A stretch of DNA of 53,585 nucleotides from Bacteroidaceae bacterium (GTDB lineage: Bacteria > Bacteroidota > Bacteroidia > Bacteroidales > Bacteroidaceae). Position 1 is the first letter of the stretch, and the number at the start of each line of letters is the position of its first letter. Positions 42,286-51,294 of this stretch are shown here, one piece after another. A model generated the notes under the pieces. That model was not told where the DNA came from and did not search any database. It worked only from the letters and a program-made list of their open reading frames with translations. The stretch is from contig JAFYNL010000058.1 in NCBI GenBank assembly GCA_017548075.1, forward strand, positions 1 through 53,585, read 5' to 3'. The position numbers and the translations under genes are program-made.

Positions 42286-42839
42286 CCTTCCACTAATTCC
42301 TGATAAATCATCCCTTGTCGCAAAGGCAGGGAAGCACCTTCGCCAAGGAAGTAATCGACGATGGTATAGCCAAACTCGAAGGCAACGGCAGGACCTTTGC
42401 CCGTAATGATTCTTCCATCGCGTTCCACAAGAGCGGTAGAGAAATCGGCTCCCCACAACTCTGTGCTAACGCCAGGATAGCAAGTAGCTCGGCATCCTTG
42501 AAGCAATCCTAAATGACCGAACACCAAGGGAGCTGCACAAATTGCGGCAATGGCTCCACCTGCATTAAAATGCTTCACGATAGCTTGCGTCAAGGGCTGG
42601 CAAGCGTCGAGATTGGTTGAGCCTGGCAGTCCTCCAGGAAGCACGAGCATCTTTGCTTGCGAGAAGTCGACATCTTCGAGCAGAAGGTCGGCCATAATGC
42701 CAACTCCATGAGCACTCATCACAACACGTTCGCCAGTAATGGAAACTGTTTGCACCTCCAATCCAGCACGACGAATAATATCAACTGGAGCGATGGCTTC
42801 GATATCCTCGAAACCGGTGGCTAAAAAGACATAAATCAT
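42282..42839 (-). CDS. DJ-1/PfpI-family protein
   Basis: 185 aa. DJ-1 subfamily: Glu in [30 protein letters not shown], and the reactive Cys in the nucleophile elbow [15 protein letters not shown]. Related proteins act as glyoxalase/deglycase or redox sensors; exact role open. First gene of the DJ-1-ispD-recG operon. Confidence 0.88.
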   Translation of the reverse strand: MIYVFLATGFEDIEAIAPVDIIRRAGLEVQTVSITGERVVMSAHGVGIMADLLLEDVDFSQAKMLVLPGGLPGSTNLDACQPLTQAIVKHFNAGGAIAAICAAPLVFGHLGLLQGCRATCYPGVSTELWGADFSTALVERDGRIITGKGPAVAFEFGYTIVDYFLGEGASLPLRQGMIYQELVEG

Positions 42840-42866
42840 ACCTTTATTATATATTAGGGGTTTCTG

Positions 42867-42898
42867 CTTGCAAAGTTAGGAAAAAAACCTTAACTTTG
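42867..42898 (+). promoter_or_regulatory. Promoter of nadK
   Basis: CTTG (42867-42870), 20 bp, TAACTTTG (42891-42898); ATG at 42921. The -33 box directly abuts the -7 box of the opposing promoter. Confidence 0.72.
42871..42878 (-). promoter_or_regulatory. -7 box of the DJ-1-ispD-recG operon
   Basis: TAACTTTG on the minus strand, 31 bp before the ATG at 42839. No good -33 match. With the nadK -7 box it forms an inverted repeat (CAAAGTTA ... TAACTTTG, 42871-42898). Confidence 0.65.
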
Positions 42899-42920
42899 CC
42901 CGTCCAAAGCGAAATAATTT

Positions 42921-43817
42921 ATGGAAAAGGCAAAAAGATGCGCAATCTTCGGGAACACTTACCAGCCGAAGAAGTGTGAGGCGGTGCAGAAACTCTTCGA
43001 TGCATTGACCTCTTTTGGCATTGTCCCACTCATTGACCGTTCCTTCTTTGAATACCTCAAGGAAGAGATGCATGCCAGCATTCCCGAGCATCAGCTCATT
43101 ACTGATGATGCTTTTGAGGCAGACTTTGCAGTAAGCATGGGTGGTGACGGCACTTTTCTTACAACGGCGATGAGGGTGGGAGAGAAGCAGATTCCTATTC
43201 TCGGCATCAATACCGGAAGGCTTGGCTTCTTGGCAGATTTCTCGCTCGACGATATCGAACAGACGCTCACGAACTTTTATGCCGGCCGTTTGCGTAAGGA
43301 GCAATGCAATGTGCTTCAAGTGGAATGTTCCGAAGGAAAGATGCAAAGTTATCCTTTTGCCCTGAACGAAGTGGCTGTGCTCAAGCGCGACAATAGCAGT
43401 ATGATTAGCATTCGCGTGGACCTTGGCGGCGAGTATCTTACGACTTATCAGGCCGACGGACTTATTGTCAACACGCCAACCGGCAGTACTGGTTATGCGT
43501 TGAGCGTGGGTGGACCTGTGATGTTGCCTGGAAGTCAGAACATCGGCCTTGTTCCTGTTGCGCCTCATGGACTTACGGTTCGTCCGTTGACGCTTCCCGA
43601 CAATCTCGATGTAACGCTTACAGTGGAGAGTCGAAGCCATAACTTCCTTGTGGCTATTGACGGGCGAAGTGAGTCGTGTCAAGACTCCACGAAGCTTACC
43701 ATTCGCAAGGCTCCCTATCAAGTTATTGTACTGAAACGCCCAGAGACGACTTTCCTGAAGACCCTTCGGAGCAAGTTGCTGTGGGGTAGCGATACGCGAC
43801 ATAATTCTATTGAGTGA
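42921..43817 (+). CDS. nadK: NAD kinase
   Basis: 298 aa. Phosphorylates NAD to NADP. GGDGT at residues 74-78 (VSMGGDGTFLTTA), the NE/D motif in YPFALNEVAVLKRD, NTPTGSTGYALSVGGP and PHGLTVRPLTLPD. Its end overlaps the extended frame of the ABC exporter gene. Confidence 0.96.
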   Translation: MEKAKRCAIFGNTYQPKKCEAVQKLFDALTSFGIVPLIDRSFFEYLKEEMHASIPEHQLITDDAFEADFAVSMGGDGTFLTTAMRVGEKQIPILGINTGRLGFLADFSLDDIEQTLTNFYAGRLRKEQCNVLQVECSEGKMQSYPFALNEVAVLKRDNSSMISIRVDLGGEYLTTYQADGLIVNTPTGSTGYALSVGGPVMLPGSQNIGLVPVAPHGLTVRPLTLPDNLDVTLTVESRSHNFLVAIDGRSESCQDSTKLTIRKAPYQVIVLKRPETTFLKTLRSKLLWGSDTRHNSIE

Positions 43818-43833
43818 AGTGGTGAAGACTGGA

Positions 43834-45483
43834 ATGACGAAAAGCATCCGCGAAATGGCCATTTGGTTTTGGCGTTCTTCGCGAGGACTACGGCTGCAAG
43901 CGGTACTAAATGCTTTCATCGGCATTGTGTCGGTTGTCCTCGACTTCGCTTTCATCTATGCTACGAAGTGGACGATAGACATCGCAACCAACCGCGCGGA
44001 AGGTAGTTTGCGAATGGCTGCCTATGCTCTTGTGGCTATTATGCTCAGCAAGATTACGTTGGGCTTTGCCCGCAAATGGGTGAGTGTTTTACTTGGCGTG
44101 CGTTCGCAGAACATCTTTCAGCAAAGGATATTTGCCCATCTCCTTCAAAGCGAATGGAATGGACAGGAAGACCGACATAGTGGCGATACCCTAAACCGCT
44201 TGGAGCGTGATGTTTACGACATAACATCTTGCATTACAGGGACTATACCATCTTTACTTGAAGTGTCGTTTCGCTTGATTGGCGCCTTCTTCTATCTCTT
44301 CCACATGGATAGCCGACTGGCTGTTTTAATTGTGTGCATCGTGCCTTGTTTCCTCGTTTTGAGCAAGGTTTATGTAGTCAAGATGCGAGCCATTACGCGA
44401 GATATTCGTGACACAGAAAGTAAGGTTCAGAGCATTCTTCAGGAGAGTATTCAGCACCGGCCTATACTTAAGACTTTGGAGCGGACAGGTACCATGATTG
44501 AGAAACTTATGTCGACGCAAAGCTTGTTGCGCAGTCATGTTCGTCATAAAGCAGTCTTCAGCAGTTTCTCTTCAACTTTGTTGAGCATTGGATTTGGTAC
44601 AGGCTATCTTGTTACCTTCCTTTGGGGCGTCAACAGCTTGCAGGCAGGAACCATCACTTACGGCATGATGATTTCCTTCATCCAACTTGTCGGACAGATT
44701 CAAGGCCCGTTCCGCGATATGACGCGCTTTGTGCCAATCCTCATCAGCACGCTTACTGCAAGCGAGCGTTTGATGGAACTCCAGGATGTGCCACTCGAAG
44801 ATGATTCCAATCCGATTACCTTTAAGAATGGAGCAGGTGTGCGTCTTTCCGATGTCAGCTTCCAGTACAGGGATAATGGTCGCCTCATTCTGTCGCATTT
44901 CTCTTGCGATTTCCCAAAAGGTTCCACTACTGCGATACTTGGTGAAACAGGTGCCGGAAAGACGACTCTCATTCGTCTCATCCTTGCTTTGCTTAGGCCT
45001 TCGGAAGGAATGATTGAGATGTACGACGGAACAGAAACGGTAAAGATTTCGCCTCGAACTCGCAACAACCTTGTTTATGTTCCTCAAGGCAATACGCTTT
45101 TCAGTGGAACCATTCGCGAGAACCTGTTGTTAGGCAATCCTGATGCTACAGAAGCCGATATGCGAGAAGCGCTTGAAACGGCTTGTGCGGGCTTTGTGAT
45201 GGACCGTCCGGATGGGCTTGATGCCATTTGTGGCGAGCTTGGAGCAGGACTTAGCGAAGGTCAGGCTCAGCGAATCGCCATTGCTCGAGCTTTGTTGCGA
45301 AAGGGTTCTGTCCTCTTGTTGGATGAGGCCACGAGTGCCCTCGATATGCATACCGAACAAGAGCTTTTGAAGAACCTCAGCAGCAGGGAAGCAGGTCAGA
45401 CCATTATTTGTGTCACTCATCGACCTGCAGTTATTGAATATTGTACGCAAGTTATCGAGATGAAACGTGCAGAACTTATGTAG
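43834..45483 (+). CDS. ABC transporter, fused permease-ATPase
   Basis: 549 aa from the ATG at 43834; GTG or TTG starts up to 43810 would overlap nadK. About six membrane helices (1-300) are followed by a nucleotide-binding domain: Walker A LGETGAGKTT, Q-loop YVPQGNTLFSG, signature LSEGQAQRIAIARALL, Walker B VLLLDEATSALD, H-loop VTHRP. A homodimeric type IV exporter of the MsbA/lipid-multidrug group; substrate unknown. In line with nadK, 16 bp apart. Confidence 0.9.
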   Translation: MTKSIREMAIWFWRSSRGLRLQAVLNAFIGIVSVVLDFAFIYATKWTIDIATNRAEGSLRMAAYALVAIMLSKITLGFARKWVSVLLGVRSQNIFQQRIFAHLLQSEWNGQEDRHSGDTLNRLERDVYDITSCITGTIPSLLEVSFRLIGAFFYLFHMDSRLAVLIVCIVPCFLVLSKVYVVKMRAITRDIRDTESKVQSILQESIQHRPILKTLERTGTMIEKLMSTQSLLRSHVRHKAVFSSFSSTLLSIGFGTGYLVTFLWGVNSLQAGTITYGMMISFIQLVGQIQGPFRDMTRFVPILISTLTASERLMELQDVPLEDDSNPITFKNGAGVRLSDVSFQYRDNGRLILSHFSCDFPKGSTTAILGETGAGKTTLIRLILALLRPSEGMIEMYDGTETVKISPRTRNNLVYVPQGNTLFSGTIRENLLLGNPDATEADMREALETACAGFVMDRPDGLDAICGELGAGLSEGQAQRIAIARALLRKGSVLLLDEATSALDMHTEQELLKNLSSREAGQTIICVTHRPAVIEYCTQVIEMKRAELM

Positions 45484-45560
45484 TTCTGGGCTTTTACAAC
45501 AGCTTTTTGGCGCATTTCCCCTGTCTTTTTGCTTAACAATGTTAATTTTCTTCAATTTTG

Positions 45561-45592
45561 TTTGGCAGTTATAATAATAAATGCTAAATTTG
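45561..45592 (+). promoter_or_regulatory. Promoter of the outer-membrane protein at 45626
   Basis: TTTG (45561-45564), 20 bp, TAAATTTG (45585-45592), full consensus; 33-nt distance to the ATG. Confidence 0.82.
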
Positions 45593-45625
45593 CATGTTGA
45601 AAACTATAACTAATACATATACTCT

Positions 45626-46519
45626 ATGAACTTTTTGAAACTAATGCCCGCAGCGTTGTTGATGAGCCTAAGCCTCAACGCATTTGCTCAGGATGAGGAC
45701 GAACTGTTAGACGAAGTAACGGATGAGGAATCCACAGAAGTGGTAGTTACTACTCCTACTGACAAGAAATTCTTCCAACGAGTACAATTAGGCTATACTG
45801 GTACAACCGTAAACTTCGAGAACAAGAAACCGGATGAGAATACTGCGGTTTTGAGTGAGAAGTATTTCCTAAGTGGTATAACCTTCGGATGGGCAGGTGA
45901 CTTGCGCATCGACAAGGATAACAGTCTTTTCCTGGAAGTTGGCGCAAACCTCGGCGTTCATGTAGGTACCAGCAAGGATAAGAACTGGAATGTGCATCAC
46001 GACGCTTATTACCGTTATAAAGTAAAAGCTTTCACAGTTGCAATTCCCGTTAGCATCAATAAGCAGTTTAAGGATGCTTTTGGAGTTCAAGACCTTACTT
46101 TGGCACCCTTCGCAGGCCTTAATTTCCGTTTCAATGTAATGGCAAAGCGTACAGCTACCGAGTATAACGAAGATGGTTCAAAGACTGGAAAAACTTATAC
46201 TGCAAGCCTGATGGATACTGATAAAGGTCCGGACTTTGGTGAGAGCACACGTTATATGAGAGCTTTTGACAAGAAACTGCATGTTGGTAAACTCCTCCAG
46301 CCAGGCGTACAACTTGGCGTGAATGCTTACTACCAGCGCTATTTCTGCGGTATCTCTTATATGTACGACTTAAGGCCATTTGCTAAGCACGTAAGTTCGC
46401 CTGAGTTGACATCTAAGGAAACTCCAGAAGGCGGCAATCTGCCCAACATTGGTACAAACTGCGACATAAAGGCTACAACGTCTCACAACATCGCAATCAA
46501 CTTCGGCTACGTCTTCTAA
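45626..46519 (+). CDS. Outer-membrane beta-barrel protein
   Basis: 297 aa with a signal peptide (MNFLKLMPAALLMSLSLNAFAQ) and an acidic linker (DEDELLDEVTDEESTEV), then barrel strands with an outer-membrane-type C-terminal Phe (HNIAINFGYVF). Family not recognised beyond porin-like. Strong promoter and terminator suggest high expression as a single gene. Confidence 0.78.
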   Translation: MNFLKLMPAALLMSLSLNAFAQDEDELLDEVTDEESTEVVVTTPTDKKFFQRVQLGYTGTTVNFENKKPDENTAVLSEKYFLSGITFGWAGDLRIDKDNSLFLEVGANLGVHVGTSKDKNWNVHHDAYYRYKVKAFTVAIPVSINKQFKDAFGVQDLTLAPFAGLNFRFNVMAKRTATEYNEDGSKTGKTYTASLMDTDKGPDFGESTRYMRAFDKKLHVGKLLQPGVQLGVNAYYQRYFCGISYMYDLRPFAKHVSSPELTSKETPEGGNLPNIGTNCDIKATTSHNIAINFGYVF

Positions 46520-46539
46520 AAGATAAAGATAAAACAGAA

Positions 46540-46580
46540 CACCGCCTCGAAAGATTTGCTCTTCGGGGCGGTGCTTTTTG
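46540..46580 (+). terminator. Terminator of the gene at 45626
   Basis: CACCGCC (46540-46546) pairs with GGCGGTG (46567-46573), extended by CGAA/TTCG, then TTTTTG. Confidence 0.88.
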
Positions 46581-46601
46581 CTAGGGTTTCAAACCAGGCT
46601 C

Positions 46602-46671
46602 GTTAACTTTCCAAACTTAACACGTGATGTTTGCAATCATAACACGTTACGTTTGCATTTTAACCACGTTA
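46602..46671. repeat. 22-bp palindrome array 7 (four units)
   Basis: Cores GTTAAC (46602-46607), CACGTG (46621-46626), TAACACGTTA (46640-46649) and TAACCACGTTA (46661-46671), spacing 19-22 bp. It lies after the plus-strand terminator and ends 17 bp before the rprY stop. Confidence 0.8.
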
Positions 46672-46687
46672 CGTTTTGGAAGTTCCC

Positions 46688-47392
46688 TTATTCCTGTGTG
46701 ATGTTGGGCACGATGAGGCGGTAACCTCTGCCGTGAACATTGTTGATTTCGATTTCGGGGTCACCCTTCAAGAGCTTGCGAAGCTTGGTGATGTAAACGT
46801 CCATGCTACGAGCGTTGAAGTAGTTGTCGTCCATCCAAATCGTCTTGAGTGCGAGGTCACGCTCCAGAACGTCGTTCACATGAACGCAGAGCATTGTCAG
46901 CAACTCGCTTTCCTTTGTGGTGAGTTTCGTCTGTTCGTCACCAAGGATGAGCACTTGTCTCTGAGTGTCGAACACGAACTTGCCGAGCTGGAAACGAGTG
47001 AGGTTCTTCTGCTCCTTGCTCTTGACGCGCCTCAGGATGGCTTCCATGCGATACACAAGTTCGTCCATCGAGAAGGGCTTTGTCAGGTAATCATCTGCTC
47101 CAAGCTTGAAGCCTTCCAGAATGTCTTCCTTCAGGTTCTTTGCAGTAAGGAAGATGATGGGCACTTCGGTGTTGACCAGACGAATCTCCTTAGCCAGAGC
47201 AAAGCCGTCCATCTTCGGCATCATAACGTCGAGCAGACACATGTCGTACTTCCTTTTCATGAAGGCACGATAGCCGGCTTCACCGTCCAAGAAGAGTTCT
47301 GCGTCGTAACCTTTTGCTTCGAGGTACTCACGAACGAGCATACCGAGGCTCTCTTCGTCCTCGCAAAGTAAAATGTGCAGTTTCTGTTCCAT
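46688..47392 (-). CDS. rprY: Response regulator RprY (OmpR type)
   Basis: 234 aa. Receiver domain with acidic pocket CEDEES, phosphoacceptor Asp55 (CLLDVMMPKMDG), Thr and Lys in FLTAKNLKED and YLTKPFSMDEL; then a winged-helix OmpR domain (TTKESELLTMLC... SMDVYITKLRKLLKGDPEIEINNVHGRGYRL). Close to the RprY regulator of Bacteroides, linked to oxidative and envelope stress. 24 bp after rprX. Confidence 0.92.
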   Translation of the reverse strand: MEQKLHILLCEDEESLGMLVREYLEAKGYDAELFLDGEAGYRAFMKRKYDMCLLDVMMPKMDGFALAKEIRLVNTEVPIIFLTAKNLKEDILEGFKLGADDYLTKPFSMDELVYRMEAILRRVKSKEQKNLTRFQLGKFVFDTQRQVLILGDEQTKLTTKESELLTMLCVHVNDVLERDLALKTIWMDDNYFNARSMDVYITKLRKLLKGDPEIEINNVHGRGYRLIVPNITQE

Positions 47393-47416
47393 AATTTCTA
47401 TTTTAAAGGGTTAATA

Positions 47417-48919
47417 CTAGTCTTCTGCTAAAGGTATTGTGATAGTGAATTTAGTTCCTTTTCCAAGTTCGCTATTGGCCTTGATTGTGCCGTGATGCAG
47501 CTCTACCATCTTCTGCACATAAGCCAAGCCAAGACCGAAGCCTTTCACATTGTGCTGGTCGCCTGTATGCACGCGATAGAACTTGTCGAAGATGCGCTTC
47601 AGGTTGTCCTTCTGTATGCCTATTCCATTATCTGAAATGCTGATGCAGAAGTGCGTCTCGCCTTGATTGTAGGTGTGAACCTGGATGGCAAGAGGCTCAT
47701 CCTCGCGACGATACTTGAAGGCATTGTCCAGCAGATTGAAGATGATGTTTGTGAAGTGCATCTCGTCTGCGTTGATGAAGGGATTGTAGGCTTCGAGCCT
47801 CATGTCGAGCGTACCTCCGCTTTGCGTCACCTTCAGGGAGAAAGTGTCCACCACATTCTCTGTAATCTCGTTTGCATCGAGTTCTTGCATCTTCAGGGCA
47901 ATGTTGTTGTTGTCGAAGAGGCTCATCTGGAGGACTTTCTCCACCTGATAGCGAAGGCGTCGCGTCTCGCCATCTATGACGTTTCCGAGTCGTTCGTATG
48001 TCTCCTCGCTCTTGTTCACGCTCTTGTCCGCAAGCATTTGTGCTGCTATGGAAATCGTCGAGATGGGTGTCTTGAACTCGTGCGTCATGTTGTGCACGAA
48101 GTCCTTCTTCATCTCGCTGATGCGCTTCTGACGTACAATGAGATAGATTGTGACGAGAGACGTAACGAGCAGAATGATGGTGAAAACCATTGCGGGAGCC
48201 ACATAGCCTGCTACGCCGCGAATGAATTGCTTTTGGTCGGGGAAGTGTACCACTACCGTTCCCATCTGTCCCATTGGGTCGCTGCGGAAGAGTGTCTGCT
48301 GATAGCTCGGGTCGTCTCCTTCTTCAGTATAGTCCTCGCAACGGTAAACCTCGCGTCCATCGCTGGTATAGACAATGAAGTGGAAGGGTAGGGTGATGCC
48401 GTTTGCCTGTAGCGCATTACGAAGACATCCGTCCAGAACTGCAGGATTGAGTCGGTCTTGGAACCTCTGTTCGCTTGCCGTGTACATTACCGCAAAGATG
48501 ACCTCGTCGAGGACGCCTTGCTCGTAGATGTAAGCTTCGCGGACTTGCTTCTGCAGGTTGCTGATGGTCTCGGCCAACTTGTTGTATTTGTTTATCGAAA
48601 GCGTGCCCAGCGACATGTTGCCCGTATTGCGAACAATGGTGTCGAGGCTCGGCATATCTTCTGTAAGAAGGAAGCTGTCGGGTTGCAATGTCCCCACTTC
48701 CTCTGTCTTATGCTGAGAGAGCACGGTCTGCAAGTAACGGAAAGTCTCGGTCTTCTCCAGTTCGCGCGATGCCTGGTCAAGACTGCGCCAGACATTCTCG
48801 TTGAATTGTTCCCTGCGCATCCTAACCATTGCCTCGGCATAACGCCCCTGCAAATAGAGCAGCGAGATGAAGGCAATGCAGACAACAATGCAGATAAGCC
48901 AGATGTAACTTCGTTTCAT
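47417..48919 (-). CDS. rprX: Sensor histidine kinase RprX
   Basis: 500 aa. Two membrane helices (about 6-24 and 235-257) enclose a periplasmic sensor domain. HisKA domain with the phosphorylated His in FVHNMTHEFKTPISTISIAAQ; HATPase with N-box NIIFNLLDNAFKYR, DNGIGIQ (G1) and KGFGLGLAYVQKMVELH (G2). Partner of rprY. The -7 box TACCTTTG ends only four bases before the ATG and a terminator lies just upstream, so the mRNA appears leaderless. Confidence 0.93.
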   Translation of the reverse strand: MKRSYIWLICIVVCIAFISLLYLQGRYAEAMVRMRREQFNENVWRSLDQASRELEKTETFRYLQTVLSQHKTEEVGTLQPDSFLLTEDMPSLDTIVRNTGNMSLGTLSINKYNKLAETISNLQKQVREAYIYEQGVLDEVIFAVMYTASEQRFQDRLNPAVLDGCLRNALQANGITLPFHFIVYTSDGREVYRCEDYTEEGDDPSYQQTLFRSDPMGQMGTVVVHFPDQKQFIRGVAGYVAPAMVFTIILLVTSLVTIYLIVRQKRISEMKKDFVHNMTHEFKTPISTISIAAQMLADKSVNKSEETYERLGNVIDGETRRLRYQVEKVLQMSLFDNNNIALKMQELDANEITENVVDTFSLKVTQSGGTLDMRLEAYNPFINADEMHFTNIIFNLLDNAFKYRREDEPLAIQVHTYNQGETHFCISISDNGIGIQKDNLKRIFDKFYRVHTGDQHNVKGFGLGLAYVQKMVELHHGTIKANSELGKGTKFTITIPLAED

Positions 48920-48923
48920 ATTG

Positions 48924-48931
48924 CAAAGGTA
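48924..48931 (-). promoter_or_regulatory. -7 box of rprXY
   Basis: TACCTTTG on the minus strand, then CAAT and the ATG. No -33 match; the 26 bp upstream are AT-rich and adjoin the EF-G terminator. Confidence 0.6.
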
Positions 48932-48949
48932 CCTGTTTATGTTAAAATA

Positions 48950-48982
48950 TAAAGAAAAACGCCAGCACTTTCGTACTGACGT
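48950..48982 (-). terminator. Terminator of the EF-G paralogue gene
   Basis: A ten-base stem (48959-48968 with 48973-48982, two G-U pairs, GAAA loop on the minus strand) followed by TTTTTC, about 50 bp after the stop at 49035. Confidence 0.87.
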
Positions 48983-49034
48983 TTAACTTATTTAAGACTT
49001 TTATAGAAACTTAGTTATTGTTTCGTAAACTAAG

Positions 49035-51191
49035 TTAGTCTTCCTTAAGGGTTGCCTGGTATTCAGCAACGAGCTTCTGCTGAACGTCAGCGGGAACGAG
49101 TTCGTAGCTTGCGAACTTCGTGTTGAAGCTTGCGCGGCCACCAGTCAAGCTGCTCAGGGCGGTGCTGTAGCTTGCCATCTCCTTGAGAGGAGCCTTTGCT
49201 GTGAGCTTCTCGTAACCGCTTTCGCTGCTCATGCCCATAATCATGGCGCGGCGTCCCTGCAGGTCACTCATCACGTCACCCATCTTGTCGCTTGGAACGA
49301 GAACTTCTACGTCGTAGATAGGCTCCAGAATCTTTGGACCTGCCTCCTTGAAGGCTTGTGCGAAGGCCTGACGACCAGCGAGCATGAAGGACAATTCGTT
49401 AGAGTCAACGGGGTGCATCTTACCATCATAAACGATAACGCGCACGTCGCGAGCGTAGCAACCTGTAAGAGGACCTTGCTCCATACGCTGCATGATACCC
49501 TTCAGGATAGCTGGCATGAAGCGAGCGTCGATGGCACCACCAACCACGCTGTTGATGAAGACGAGCTTGCCGCCCCATTCCAGGTCGACGGTTTCCTCGC
49601 TCTTGGTGTTGATGCGGAATTCCTGATTGCCGAAGCGATAAACTTCCTGAGTGGAAGAGCCCTCTACATAAGGCTCAACGATGAGGTGTACTTCACCGAA
49701 CTGACCTGCGCCACCAGACTGCTTCTTGTGACGATAGTCGGCACGAGCTGCCTTTGTGATGGTTTCGCGATAAGGAATTCTGGGTTCGTCGAAGATAACC
49801 TGAATCTTCTCGTTGTTCTCCATACGCCACTTGAGGGTGCGGAGGTGGAACTCGCCCTGTCCGTGAACAAGAATCTGACGAAGCTCCTTGCTCTGCTCTA
49901 TTTGCCATGTGGGGTCTTCCTCGCGCATCTTCTGCAGGGCGTTCATCATCTTCTCGGTCTCGCTCTCATTGACGGCACGGATGGCACGAGAGTACTTTGC
50001 ATTGGGGAATTTGATGAAGTTGAACTTGTTGTCGCAGTCCTTACCGTTGAGGGTATTGCCAGTCTTGACGTCCTTGAGCTTCACGCTGCAACCTATGTCA
50101 CCTGCTACGAGTTCTTCCACCTTGATGCGGTTCTGACCTGCGCAGACGAAAATCTGAGCGATGCGCTCCTTGCTGCCGCGGTCGGCATTGGTGAGGTCGT
50201 CGCCTTCCTTCACAGTGCCGCTCATTACCTTGAAGTACTGCACTTCGCCGATGTGTGGCTCCATAGCGGTCTTGAAGAAGAAGAGGCTTGTTGGGCCAGC
50301 TGGATCGGGAGCAATCTCCTTGCCGCTAGCGTTTGCAACCTTAGGCATTTCGTCGACGAAGGGAACCACGTTGCCGAGGAACTCCATGAAGCGACGTACG
50401 CCCATGTCGGTAACAGCATTCACGCAGACAACGGGGAACATGCCGCGACTTGCGAGGCCCTTGCGGATACCTTCGCGCATCTCGTCTTCGGTGAGGTCTT
50501 CGCTCTCGAAGAACTTCTCCATGAGGGATTCGTCGTGCTCTGCAGCAGCCTCGATGAGAGCCTTGTGCATTTCCTGAGCCTTATCCATCTGGTCGGCAGG
50601 GATGTCTTCAATCTTTGGTTCGCCGCCGTCAGGTCCCCAAGAATACTTCTTCATGAGGAGGACGTCGATGATAGCGTTGAAGTTAGGACCGCATTCCACG
50701 GGATACTGAATGGGCACAACCTTCGAGCCATAGATGCTGGTGAGTTGTTCCAGAAGCTGGTCGTAGTCGAGGTTCTCGTCGTCGAGACGGTTAACGAGGA
50801 AGATGACGGGCTTGCCCAACTTTTCCGTGTAGCGGAAGTGGTTCTGAGTGCCAACCTCCACGCCTGCAGAGCCACCAACCAGGATGACTGCTGTATCGGT
50901 AACGTTGAGTGCTGTGAGGGCACCGCCTGCAAAGTCATCACTGCCCGGGCAGTCGATGAAGTTAATCTTCTTGCCGTTCCATTCTACGTGGCAAACGGTA
51001 GAGAAAACTGAATAGCCGTATTCGTGCTCTACGGGGAAGTAGTCGCTGACAGTCGAGTTCTGACTGACTCTGCCGCGGCGACGGATGATTCCAGCGTCGT
51101 AGAGCATGGTTTCAGTCAATGTCGTCTTGCCAGCTCCATCATTGCCCAAGATGGCAATGTTTTTAATCTCATTTGTTTTGTAAGTCTTCAT
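49035..51191 (-). CDS. Elongation factor G paralogue (EF-G2 type)
   Basis: 718 aa with the five EF-G domains. P-loop GNDGAGKTT at residues 16-24, but switch II is DCPGSDDF (80-87): the catalytic His of DxPGH is Ser84. The RGITI switch I motif is missing (EHEYGYSVFSTV in its place), and G4 is NRLD. Domains IV and V are well kept (GGAGQFGEVHLIVEPY, NELSFMLAGRQAF, LQGRRAMIMGMSSESGYE). This matches the Bacteroides EF-G2 paralogue reported to translocate without GTP hydrolysis during starvation. The canonical fusA is not in the window. Confidence 0.92.
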   Translation of the reverse strand: MKTYKTNEIKNIAILGNDGAGKTTLTETMLYDAGIIRRRGRVSQNSTVSDYFPVEHEYGYSVFSTVCHVEWNGKKINFIDCPGSDDFAGGALTALNVTDTAVILVGGSAGVEVGTQNHFRYTEKLGKPVIFLVNRLDDENLDYDQLLEQLTSIYGSKVVPIQYPVECGPNFNAIIDVLLMKKYSWGPDGGEPKIEDIPADQMDKAQEMHKALIEAAAEHDESLMEKFFESEDLTEDEMREGIRKGLASRGMFPVVCVNAVTDMGVRRFMEFLGNVVPFVDEMPKVANASGKEIAPDPAGPTSLFFFKTAMEPHIGEVQYFKVMSGTVKEGDDLTNADRGSKERIAQIFVCAGQNRIKVEELVAGDIGCSVKLKDVKTGNTLNGKDCDNKFNFIKFPNAKYSRAIRAVNESETEKMMNALQKMREEDPTWQIEQSKELRQILVHGQGEFHLRTLKWRMENNEKIQVIFDEPRIPYRETITKAARADYRHKKQSGGAGQFGEVHLIVEPYVEGSSTQEVYRFGNQEFRINTKSEETVDLEWGGKLVFINSVVGGAIDARFMPAILKGIMQRMEQGPLTGCYARDVRVIVYDGKMHPVDSNELSFMLAGRQAFAQAFKEAGPKILEPIYDVEVLVPSDKMGDVMSDLQGRRAMIMGMSSESGYEKLTAKAPLKEMASYSTALSSLTGGRASFNTKFASYELVPADVQQKLVAEYQATLKED

Positions 51192-51232
51192 GACAGTTAT
51201 TGTTTTTGTTGAATAATACAGAATTTCGGGCG

Positions 51233-51263
51233 TAAAATTACTATTATTTACTGTAATGGCAAG
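51233..51263 (-). promoter_or_regulatory. Probable promoter of the EF-G paralogue
   Basis: Minus-strand CTTG (51263-51260), 19 bp, TAATTTTA (51240-51233; last base differs from consensus). Confidence 0.5.
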
Positions 51264-51294
51264 GGCAGGAAGATATGTTAAACAACATAAAATC

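Noticed and set aside
49356-51011. 551-aa open frame on the plus strand
   Set aside because: Antisense shadow of the EF-G paralogue, with no recognisable motif.
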